Below, piece after piece: positions 10,202 to 18,952 of a DNA stretch of 64,000 bases. Within the stretch, counting starts at the first letter, position 1; each line of letters starts with the position of its first letter. The stretch comes from Williamsoniiplasma luminosum. GTDB lineage: Bacteria > Bacillota_I > Bacilli_A > Mycoplasmatales > Mycoplasmataceae. Made by a program: the position numbers and the translations under genes. The notes below the pieces were generated by a model that worked only from the letters and a program-made list of their open reading frames with translations, ran no database searches and was not told the DNA's origin. The DNA lies in the NCBI RefSeq assembly GCF_002803985.1, contig NZ_CP024963.1:496001-560000 (forward strand). The letters run 5' to 3'.

Positions 10202-11843
10202 TTATTTAAACTTTGGTTGTTTTTCTTTTGGTCAATTTGGGTTAGTCGCAAAGTTATCATGAGATGTAACAGCAGCTACATTTCATTTAGACAAATCTTG
10301 ATTAAACGCATTAGCGTTTGAAAACATGTAAGACATATCAGTGACTTTTGCAGTGTTTCATTTAGAGATGTCTTGATTAAAGGCAGTTGCATCAGCGAAG
10401 GCATATGACATATCAGTGACTAAAGTAGTATTTCAAGCACTAATATTTTGGTTGAAAGCACTCGCAGATCCAAAAATATCGTTCATACTAGTTAATTTAG
10501 CAGTATTCCATTTTGAAATATCCCCATTAAAGCTTTTTGCTTCATGAAACATCGATTCCATTTCAAAGACATTTGATGTATCCCATTTTGAAATATCCCC
10601 ATTAAAGGCTTGATTTTTTTCAAACAAATGTGACATATTAGTAATATTTGAAGTATTTCAACCAGAAATATCACTAATTTGGCCTAAACCTTTAAACAAG
10701 CTGGCAATACTTTGGATGTTTGTACTGATGTAATTTGGCACTTTTACAATTGTTGTTGGTAAATTATAAATTGAGGCCTTACTAGTTATATCTCATCCAA
10801 TATTTAAAATTTGTTTTGCATTAGCAAGTTGGGCAACGTCTTCAGTTTGACTAATTTTGCCTGTGCTAGGATCCAGATAAATTGTTTTGTTGTTAGTATT
10901 TTTATGCAAAACTTGGTATAAATCTAATTTTCCAAAATAATTTACGCTTTTTTCGCCATTAAATTCAAACCCAACTGCCCCAATCGTGGGGTCAACTTGG
11001 GTTTGAACAACCCCAATTCCATCGGAATCAGGAATTGCTGTTTTCATCAAAGTTTGGATTTCAGCAACCGTCAGAAGTGTTTCATCATGTTGATTTAAAA
11101 TGTTTTGCAAAGTCTTTTCAAGTGTTGAAATATCTTTGGCAATACTATATGTGACATCAACTTCACCAATAAAATCTCCAGTCCCTGTTACTTTGGCAGT
11201 GGTTGGTTGAATATTTGTAATGGTAAAAGTTGCTTGTTGAGCAGTGGGGTTTTTACTAATAATCGCATCTGTAATTGTTGTTTCCTGATTATTATTGATT
11301 TTACCTAATTCTTTAATTTTAATGAACGAACTAAGATCTTTTTTAATTGTAAATGTGACATCAACTGTTCCTGTGTATTCTCCAGTCCCTTCGACTTTTG
11401 CAGTCGAGATTGTGATGTCTTTTAGATCAAAAGTAACGGTTTCAATCCCGGGATTTTTGGCTTTAATCGCGTTCCTAATGGTTGCTTCTTGATCGTTTTC
11501 CAATTCACCTAATGCTTTCACTTTAATGAATGTACTAATATCATTTTTCAATGTAAATGTAACATCAACTGTTCCAGTGTAATCTCCAGTTCCCTCAACT
11601 TTAGCAGTTGTGGTTGTAATGTCTTTAATGTTAAATGTAAATGTTGAATTAGGATCTGGGTTTTTATCCATAATTGCTCTTCTAATCGTTTGTTCGTTGT
11701 TGTTATCTAATTCACCTAAATTTGTGTTGTGAATTCTAGTATTAATATTTATTTTTTGGTTTTTTTTCGTACAAGCAAAAACCGAAGCAGTTGTTCCTCG
11801 CAACAACTCCAACACTTGCAAGTAGGGTTAATAATTTTTTCAT
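10202..11843 (-). CDS. BspA-like (DUF285) repeat lipoprotein, +1 frameshift in signal peptide
   Basis: A surface lipoprotein of ~546 aa if one +1 frameshift is allowed. ATG 11843 opens MKKLLTLLASVGVVA; at GCG-AGG-A the frame must skip one A to continue GTTASVFAC, which supplies the lipobox Cys. Without it translation stops after ~35 codons. Three ~70-aa beta-rich repeats follow (LGELDNNNEQTI, LGELENDQEATI, LGKINNNQETTI, each ending TAKVEGTGDYTGTVDVTFT-like), about 11735-11105. Then comes a linker, and at 10665-10250 six ~25-aa DUF285 leucine-rich repeats (FNGDISKWDTSNVxEMESMF pattern). Such proteins mediate surface binding in Mycoplasma, Mesoplasma and Treponema. An unshifted start further in would lack any signal peptide. 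Confidence 0.75.
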
Positions 11844-12039
11844 ATTTTAAAATATCCTCTCATTTCTTTTAAAATAAATTAAATTTGAGAACTTAATTTA
11901 TGTCCTGAAATCTAATAATTTATTTGATGTTAATTTTCAAAATCTGGGCTAAGTGAAGATATACAACAAAAAATGCATTCTATTATTTTATTGAGATATA
12001 TGATTTGAAAATCGGTATTAGTTATGTGAATGCAAAATT

Positions 12040-12076
12040 TTTAAAACAATTTTAGATGTTCTAAAATTGTTTTAAA
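12040..12076. repeat. Perfect 17-bp inverted repeat
   Basis: AAAACAATTTTAGA and its complement flank a 3-base loop, and the stem extends to 17 bp with outer A/T pairs. It is not adjacent to a gene end. It could be an orphan terminator or a protein-binding site. Confidence 0.55.
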
Positions 12077-12493
12077 TTATTAGATTGTTAAGCGTTTATT
12101 TAAAATGTTTAATTTTAAATAAATGATCTTAAATCCGATTATTAAATTGCATAGTTTATATTTTTGGTTCTTATTATTAATTATTTTCTATATTTTTAAA
12201 ATTAATGTTTTTGGTGATATGAATATAGAAAGAAGAAAATTTCAACAAGTTTTCAATTAATTAAAAATGATCTTCGTAAATTGAATAGATTTTGTTGTTA
12301 TCTCCAAAATAACCTTGCTTTTATTATAGTTCATTTTTGATAAGGGAATATTAATAATATGTTATTTAATGAATATTTATGATCATCTGCTAGTACACTT
12401 CAGGCATTGTCTTAAAATAAAATTCTATTGGTTTTGAATGTGTTATAAATTTGAAAAATCATTAATTTATGAAAATAATCAGTCATTTTGCTA

Positions 12494-12549
12494 AAATTTT
12501 GCAGTTATAAGGACTATATGACTGCAAAATTTGTTTTTTTTTTTTTTTT
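12494..12549 (+). terminator. Hairpin plus T16 tract, upstream of defence genes
   Basis: AAATTTTGCAGT and ACTGCAAAATTT form a 12-bp stem, followed after one G by 16 consecutive T (12534-12549). This has the form of a strong rho-independent terminator. The T16 run also sits directly before a weak -10-like GATAAAT and 30 nt before the start of the methyltransferase-like gene, so it may affect that gene's promoter. Confidence 0.65.
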
Positions 12550-12579
12550 GATAAATTCATTTTAGTTGAGGTTCGTTAA

Positions 12580-13089
12580 ATGAATAATAAAGAAAAATAT
12601 AATATAAGAAATATTTTGGGTTTGCAAAAATCTAATAATGAATTTTACACACCAGAAGAACCTATTATTGATCTACTTGATAATTTCTTAAATATACCCA
12701 AAAGTAAAATTATATGATGTCCTTTTGATACAGAAGATAGTGAATTTGTTAAACAATTAAAACATAGAGGTTATAAAATTATTTCTTCTCATATCGAAAA
12801 CGGAAAAGATTTTTATGAATATGAGCCAAACGAAGAATGAGATATGATACTTTCAAATCCACCCTTTTCAGGAAAAAGAATTTTAATTGAAAGATGTGAA
12901 TCATTTAAAAAACCATTTTGCTTATTGTACGGTGCAACTATTTTTAGTCAATCAATGGGAAATACATTGAACAGATGTGAGTTTATCTTCATACAAAGAA
13001 ATATAAAATTTAACACACCATTGGGAGATATCAAATCGTTTCAATGTGCATGAATAATGAATAAGGGGTTCCCATGGAAATGAAAATAA
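12580..13089 (+). CDS. Small DNA adenine-methyltransferase-like protein
   Basis: A 169-aa protein with the catalytic-type motif SNPPFSGK (NPPF at residues 93-96) of N6-adenine methyltransferases. It has an N-terminal EFYTPEEPI and a motif KIIWCPFDTEDSEF where a glycine-rich SAM loop would be expected. This compact architecture is seen in phage-type Dam-like proteins. Whether it still methylates DNA cannot be told from sequence. It overlaps the downstream DUF262-HNH gene by 16 nt, which suggests coupled translation and a methylase/nuclease pair. The start ATG is preceded by TTGAGG. Confidence 0.7.
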
Positions 13090-14207
13090 AAGATTTAATT
13101 CAAAAAAAATATAAATACGAAACTAAATATCAACGCAATGTTGCTTGAAAGAAAAAAAATTGAGATTTATTGATTGACTCTATAATGAATGGATATCATA
13201 TACCACCTATAATAGTGACAAATGGTGAAGTGATTGACGGTAAACAAAGAATTGTTGCGATAGAAAAATACATGAATAATGAATATGAATGACATGATTT
13301 ATCAAATTTAACAACTAAGGGTAAAAAATATTCCGATTTGTCCACTCAAGAAAAAATTGCGTTTGATAATAGAGATATACTCATAACCGATTTGGGTGAT
13401 ATGACAAATGAAAAGGTGTTAGAAACCTTCATTAGAATAAATGAAGGAAGTATAAAACTGAACAAAGCTGAATTAATGATGGCTAAAGCACTTCCAGAAA
13501 ACAGAGAATTAGTTAAAAATATATCTCACAATAGAAACATAAATGAATTGGTAAACAATAAAATAAATGATTCCAGATTCAAGGTAGAAAATTTAATCAC
13601 AAGATGTCTTGCAATTTTGCACATAGAAAAAACTAAGGGAAAAGATGTAAGAAGTTTTACCAACAAAATTTTACAACAAGAATTTACAAATGATATTGCA
13701 AATATCCAAGAAAAGTTCAATTTAGTAATTGATTGAATGTTTGAAATTTTAGGCAATGATACTATTCCAACAAAATCTTTTAATACAATATTTGAATCTA
13801 TATTTTGCGCTTTTTATAATAATACTGAAAATTTTAAGTCTTATATAGAATCTAAAAATGAAATTAAAAAAGAAATAGTAATTTTACAAGCTGAATTATT
13901 ATCTGATCAAATGGGTGGTGGAATAAAATTTGATAGTTATGATTTTGTATCTAAAAGAATAGAAAAAGTTGAATATGTTTTATTGCCATATAATTTAGAT
14001 TCCAAACGTAATTTTTCTTATGATGAAAAATTAACTATTTGAAATAATGACAAACATGAATGCAAAATATGTAATAAAGTTCTTAATGATATTAATGACT
14101 ATGAACCAGATCATATTAAGCCACACTCAAAAGGTGGCAAAACAATTATATCCAATGGACAAATATTGTGTATATCTTGCAATAGAAGAAAATCAAATAA
14201 TTACTAA
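13074..14207 (+). CDS. DUF262-HNH nuclease
   Basis: A 377-aa protein. The N-terminal DUF262 (ParB/Srx-like NTPase) domain shows VIDGKQRIVAIEKY with the characteristic DGKQR (residues 55-59). The last ~55 residues form an HNH nuclease with CKIC, PDHIKPHSKGG, ISNGQILC and CISCNRRKSNN, i.e. the DH...N...CxxC metal and catalytic set. DUF262-HNH proteins include GmrSD-type modification-dependent restriction enzymes and other anti-phage nucleases. The middle ~200 residues are helical without a recognised fold. Translation is coupled to the methyltransferase-like gene before it. The gene is intact, with several UGA-Trp codons. Confidence 0.8.
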
Positions 14208-14224
14208 AATTTCATTGTTCATTT

Positions 14225-14238
14225 TAACATACTCTAAT
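14225..14238. mobile_element. Solo insertion-sequence right end
   Basis: The 14-mer TAACATACTCTAAT is identical to the right ends at 62-75 and 6729-6742. It lies 18 nt after the DUF262-HNH stop codon and marks a boundary between this cassette and the IS3 debris. Confidence 0.45.
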
Positions 14239-14339
14239 ATGAGGATTTGCTTAGCTCATTTTATCTAAAATATGATGAAGACAGTTGCAATTTAATAATG
14301 AGTAAAAATGAATTTACACAAAAATCTATAAACTCCCTG

Positions 14340-14408
14340 AATTGAAAAACACTGGCTCATGCCAGTGCTTTGAAATTATAAAGTGTAGAATTTATTTTTC
14401 CGTGTTTA
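14340..14408 (+). repeat. 69-bp IS3 3'-end repeat, copy 1
   Basis: Aligns without gaps over 69 bp to 15102-15170. It contains a perfect hairpin CACTGGC-TCAT-GCCAGTG and ends in TAGAATTTATTTTTCCGTGT. The sequence also reads as a transposase C-terminus (LNWKTLAHASALKL then TAA), so it is probably the 3' end of a first, otherwise deleted IS copy. Confidence 0.6.
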
Positions 14409-15141
14409 TTGTTAGAAAATATAAGTTTGACTATTTAAGAGAGAAAGTCACTGACATTTTCAAGAAGAACAAGAAAATTTTAGGCAGCAAAAGAATAACA
14501 GTCGAATTAGCGGAAGAAGGTATCATTATTGACGAAAGAACCCTTAGAAACTACATGGTTAGATGAAATTTAGTTTGCTTAACAAGGCAAAAAAAGAAAA
14601 AAAATGGAAAATAAAAATACTGATGTTAAATTTGAGGATCTTGTAAGAAGAAACTTTAATCCTGAAGAAGACAACATAATAGCAACTGATGTTAGCTATA
14701 TTCCTGCTGATGCAGCTGAAAATTTTGCTTATTTATCGATTACTATTAGTCATAAAACTAAAATGATTGAATCATGAAAATTGTCTCAATCAAATAACGT
14801 CCAACTCGTTTTAGATACAATTGATGGTTTAAAAAGAAAAAACTTTATCTTTCATTCTGATCATGGTTTTCAATATTCTAGTTATAAAGTTCTTGATAGA
14901 TTAAAAGCTATTAATGCCAAAACCTCGATGGGAAGGGTTGGGAATTCATTAGATAACCGAGAAGCTGAATATTTCTTTGGTTGTTTAAAAGGAGAATATT
15001 TAAATCATCTAGCTACTACAAAAATGAAATTTGATGAAATTTATAAGTGTATATCAGAATATATAGAGTGATATAATTTTAAAAGAAAACAAAAAATATT
15101 GAATTGAAAAACGCCAGCTTCCGCTAGCGCTATTAATTCTT
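14409..15141 (+). pseudogene. IS3-family (IS150-group) OrfB transposase remnant
   Basis: The frame starting around 14424 gives KYKFDYLREKVTDIFKKN, SKRITVELAEEGI and continues to RQKKKKNGK. It then shifts at an A-rich run near 14600 into the frame MENKNTDVKFEDLVRRNF, IIATDVSYIP, FIFHSDHGFQYSS, NREAEYFFGCLKGEYL, ending LNWKTPASASAINS. The DDE catalytic residues (D in ATDVS, D in HSDHG, E in NREAEYF) are present, but the N-terminus is missing and the frame is broken. OrfA is absent, so the element is inactive. Confidence 0.82.
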
Positions 15142-15170
15142 AAATTGTAGAATTTATTTTTCCGTGTTTA
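15102..15170 (+). repeat. 69-bp IS3 3'-end repeat, copy 2
   Basis: Second copy of the repeat at 14340. The hairpin stem here is CGCCAGC-TTCC-GCTAGCG. Two base pairs are exchanged relative to copy 1 with pairing kept, and one pair has become C-A. The flanks (AATTGAAAAAC and TGTAGAATTTATTTTTCCGT) are identical. Confidence 0.65.
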
Positions 15171-15328
15171 GAATATCGATGTTGTAAAATATATATGTCT
15201 CAAAAAAAGAAGTACTACATCACAAGAAAAAATATATTTATTTAAAAATACATCACATTTTTATTAATAAATATGTTTAAATGATTAAAAAGAAAGAATT
15301 TTTAATAGATTCAAGAAAGGCAAAATAA

Positions 15329-16015
15329 ATGAATTATCATGGTGATATAACAAATTTGAAAAAAAAGGTTGAAAGTATTGGTTGAATCACTCAAATGAAT
15401 GTTGGGTCAATTTCTTTAAAAATTACAACAATTAAAGGGGCAATTTTTAATGTATTCAAAACAGGAAAAGTTCAATCACAAGGTAAAACAAATGATGAAG
15501 ATAGTAATAATTTTGAAGAAATTATTAATTCTATGGATCTATCGAATGCAATAGAAAATTCAAAGAAAAACAAAATTTATGTTGTACATGGTCATGATGT
15601 AAACTCCAAAAATGAATTGAAAGTAATTTTAATGGAATGAGGCCTAGAAACTATAGTTAGTCAAGATAAACCCCCCAATGGTAAAACAATTATTGAAGGA
15701 GTTCTTGATGATATAGAAGGGGCTCATTATGGAATAGTGTTGTTAACACCAGATGACGTTGGATATGCTTCAACCAATGGTATTAACCCTATACCAAAAC
15801 CAAGAGCTAGGCAAAATGTTATTTTAGAAATGGGAATGATTATTTCTAGATTAGGAAGAAATAATGTAACCATTTTAAAAAAGAGTGAAATTGAACAACC
15901 AAGCGATACTGATGGATTAATTTATATTGCATATGACAATTCTATTAAAAATAGTGGGGCCTTTGAAAAGCTGAGGCAAAATATAAAATCTGCTGGAATT
16001 ACAATCAAAGACTAA
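15329..16015 (+). CDS. TIR-like nucleotide-binding protein
   Basis: A 228-aa protein of the predicted nucleotide-binding TIR-like family (Pfam PF10137 type). Residues ~1-55 form a small domain with GAIFNVFKTGKVQSQGK, common N-terminally in this family. Residues ~82-228 form the TIR-like domain, with KIYVVHGHD, the loop DKPPNGKTIIEG, HYGIVLLTPDDVG, and RARQNVILEMGMIISRLGR, in which Glu 167 occupies the catalytic NADase position. Relatives act as NAD-cleaving effectors in CBASS/Pycsar-like and other anti-phage systems. No cyclase gene is visible next to it, so it may act alone or with the neighbouring defence genes. Confidence 0.78.
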
Positions 16016-16107
16016 AAATGTTTTTATTGCATGATAATTATATGAATTTTGCTATTTTAAAAATTCAGTAATGATATATTGATAAAATCTATGAAAAAGA
16101 AAAAAAT

Positions 16108-16521
16108 ATGGAATATGCAATATCTCATTCAGAAGAACGCATTGGCAAACATTTCGAAACACCATTTAACAGGGATAAAGCTACAATTTTCTTTAATGGA
16201 GGCATATCATCAAGTAAAATGCGAAATATTTTATATGCTATGTCAGAATTGAATGTTTTTTCATGAAAAATGCCTGTAACAATTGTGGCAAATAAAACAA
16301 AAGCAAGATGCAATATTTATATATCTGATAAATGTAATAAAATTTTAATTGAAGATTTTTTTAATATTTATTATGGTGATTAAGGATCTTGTTCATTTTG
16401 TCGAGTTTTATCAAAATTTTTTAAAATTGATGAAGGAAGTTTTAGAAAAATTATAACAGCACAAAAAGAAATTGCTGATTTCTGTTCGATTAAAACAATT
16501 GTTGATGACTTTTCTACTTAA
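16108..16521 (+). pseudogene. Small unknown gene interrupted by an in-frame TAA
   Basis: The frame from ATG 16108 gives 91 residues (MEYAISHSEERIGKHFE...FFNIYYGD), then TAA at 16381-16383. It continues without a further stop for another 45 codons, starting GSCSFCRVLSKFFKIDEG and ending DDFST at 16521. The continuation and a terminator shortly after suggest one original gene of ~137 aa broken by a point mutation. I do not recognise the family; the CSFC pair might bind metal. It may be a decayed part of the TIR cassette upstream. Confidence 0.45.
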
Positions 16522-16544
16522 TTAATTATTCATATATTAAATTC

Positions 16545-16566
16545 GAAAGTTTTTACTTTCTTTTTT
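16545..16566 (+). terminator. Rho-independent terminator
   Basis: GAAAGT-TTTT-ACTTTC stem-loop followed by T6. It closes the TIR/unknown-gene unit before the restriction genes. Confidence 0.6.
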
Positions 16567-16726
16567 ATTATTTATTTTTGGATTAGTTTATTTTAGATGC
16601 CAATTTAATAAAAAATAAATGTTAATGCTTTATTGTAATTAAAATATATTTCAGAAAAAAATATTTTTTCCTTTTTTTTGTGTTAAATTTTTATTAGGGC
16701 ATATTACAAGAAAGAAGGTGATAAAT

Positions 16727-17317
16727 TTGAAAAAAATTCAAAAAATAACAAATATGCAACTAGGCGTGATTATTTCACGAATAGGAACATCTGAATCTAC
16801 CAATAAAAATACAATTCATTATAAATATTTTACTTTAGCTTCGGCAAAAGAAGTAGAAATTATTAAAGATAAATTTAATGATGTTTTCTTAGAAGAAAAA
16901 ATTAATGAAAAATTTATGTCTAAAGAAGGGGATATTTTGATGGGATTAACATCCCCACACTCTGTTGTTTATATAAATAAAGATTTAGAGGGCATCATAA
17001 TTCCATCTCAATTTATAATTATAAGGGTCACAGACAAAACAATTGATCCGCGTTTTTTAGCCATTGTTTTAAATAGTGAACATATAAAAAGCAAAATTAA
17101 AAAAATGAGAAATTCTGCAATGCAATTTTGAATATTAAGAATTCCATTATTGCAAGAATTAGAAATAAATATACCTGAAATAGATATTCAAGAAAAAGTT
17201 ATAAAACTAAATTCATTATTTGACCAAGAAAGAACACTCAATAATGAATATATAAACAAAAGAGAGCGACAAAAACAATATTTCTTAGACTTAATGTTGC
17301 CAACAAACAAAAAATAA
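16727..17317 (+). CDS. Single-TRD HsdS-like specificity protein
   Basis: A 196-aa protein resembling half of a type I restriction specificity subunit. It has one target-recognition domain (GDILMGLTSP, IIPSQFIIIRV, PRFLAIVLNS, FWILRIPLLQELEINIP) followed by the helical conserved segment EIDIQEKVIKLNSLFDQE and a C-terminal helix QKQYFLDLML. Full HsdS proteins have two such halves; half-size ones can dimerise or recombine with the complete gene. I chose the TTG at 16727, 8 nt after AAGAAGG; an in-frame GTG at 16718 overlaps that site. It lies 58 nt before hsdM, which has its own strong ribosome site. Confidence 0.68.
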
Positions 17318-17375
17318 AATAGCTTATGAAAAATTTCTATATGAAATTTTAAGCACACAAAGAAGGAGGTCAATT

Positions 17376-18950
17376 ATGACTACAAAAAATAAAAGTTCGC
17401 AAGAGCGTGAAGCATTACACAATGCAATTTGAAAAATTGCCAATGATTTAAGAGGGAGTGTTGATGGTTGAGATTTTAAACAATATATCTTAGGAACAAT
17501 CTTTTACCGTTTTATTTCTGAAAATATTTCAAACTACATTAATCAAAATGAATGAAATTCAGGAAATAAAGCATTTGATTATTCATTACTAACAGATGAA
17601 CAAGCAAAAACAATAAAAGAAGAAATAGTAAAATCGAAAGGATTTTTCATTTATCCGACTCAACTATTTAACAACGTTGTTAAAAATGCAATTAAAGATG
17701 AGAATTTAAATGAAACACTTGAAAAAACTTTTAAAGCGATTGAATCAACAAGTATTGGAACCAATAGTGAAAAGAAATTCAAAGGTCTATTTGATGATTT
17801 TGATACAAACAATAAAAAATTAGGTGATACTGTTAATGAAATCAACAAAAGATTAATCCAAATTTTAACAGGAATTGCTAATCTTGATTTAGGTGATTTT
17901 ACTAACAATTCAATTGATGCTTTTGGTGATGCATATGAGTTTTTAATGACAATGTATGCTTCTAATGCTGGAAAATCAGGGGGTGAATTCTTCACACCAC
18001 AAGAAGTTTCTGAACTAATTGCAAAAATTACTTTAGTGGGTAAAGATAAAATTAATAAAGTTTATGATCCTGCATGTGGATCTGGGTCTTTATTATTACA
18101 ATTTTCTAAAATTATCGGAGAAGACAATATAATTCATGGTTTTTATGGGCAAGAATTAAATTTAACAACTTATAACTTAGCGAGAATGAACATGTTTTTA
18201 CATAATGTTGGTTTTGATAAATTTGATATCGCAAGACAAAACACTTTAACAAATCCCCAACATTTAGATGATGCACCATTTGATGCGATTGTTTCTAATC
18301 CACCATATTCAACTAAATGAGATGGAGATGCAGACCCAGTTTTAATTAATGATCCACGTTTTTCACCAGCTGGAGTTTTAGCACCCAAATCAAAAGCAGA
18401 TTTAGCATTTGTAATGCATATTTTAAGTATGTTATCAAATGATGGGGTGGCTGCTATTGTTTCATTCCCAGGAACTTTATACAGAGGAGGTGCTGAGGCT
18501 AAAATCCGTAAATATTTAGTTGATAATAATTATGTTGATGCAATTATTCAATTACCACCCAACTTATTTTTCGGAACAAGTATTTCAACTTGTATTATGG
18601 TTTTAAAAAAATCTAAAAAAGATAGCAATGTTTTATTTATTGATGCTTCAAACCTATTTAGAAAAGTAAACAATGCAAACAAATTAGATCCTGAACATAT
18701 TGAAAAGATTTTAGAAATTTTTAAAAATCAAAAAGAAGTTTTACATATGTCTAAATTAGTCGATGCCAATGAAATTGCGAATGAAGACTATAACTTATCT
18801 GTAAATACATATGTTCAAGAAAAAGAGGATACAGAAATTATTGATATTAAAGTTTTAAATCAAGAAATTAAAGAAATTTCAGAACGTTCAGCAAAATTAA
18901 GATTAGAAATTGACAAAATTATTGCTGAAATAGAAGCAGATGAGGATTAA
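17376..18950 (+). CDS. hsdM: Type I restriction-modification DNA methyltransferase subunit M
   Basis: A 524-aa N6-adenine methyltransferase subunit. The N-terminal helical domain (residues ~1-150) contains [23 protein letters not shown]. The SAM-binding motif [12 protein letters not shown] is at 231-242 and the catalytic NPPYS at 308-312. C-terminal coiled coils (from ~485) dock to HsdS. Together with HsdS it methylates the recognition site; with HsdR it cleaves unmodified DNA. The ATG at 17376 follows AAGGAGG. It is 2 nt from hsdS and is the first gene of the five-gene operon. Confidence 0.95.
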
Positions 18951-18952
18951 AC

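Larger units (their letters stand above)
11844..12579. other. Gene-free AT-rich region with two hairpins
   Basis: About 735 bases without a convincing gene on either strand. It holds the upstream region of the BspA-like gene, a perfect hairpin at 12040-12076 and a terminator-like hairpin with T16 at 12494-12549. Short minus-strand frames around 12250-12400 show no recognisable motif. Confidence 0.6.

Noticed and set aside
10250-10665. CRISPR array suggested by regular repeats
   Set aside because: The repeats are in-frame DUF285 protein repeats of ~75 bp with coding variation and no spacer pattern. No cas gene is present in the window.
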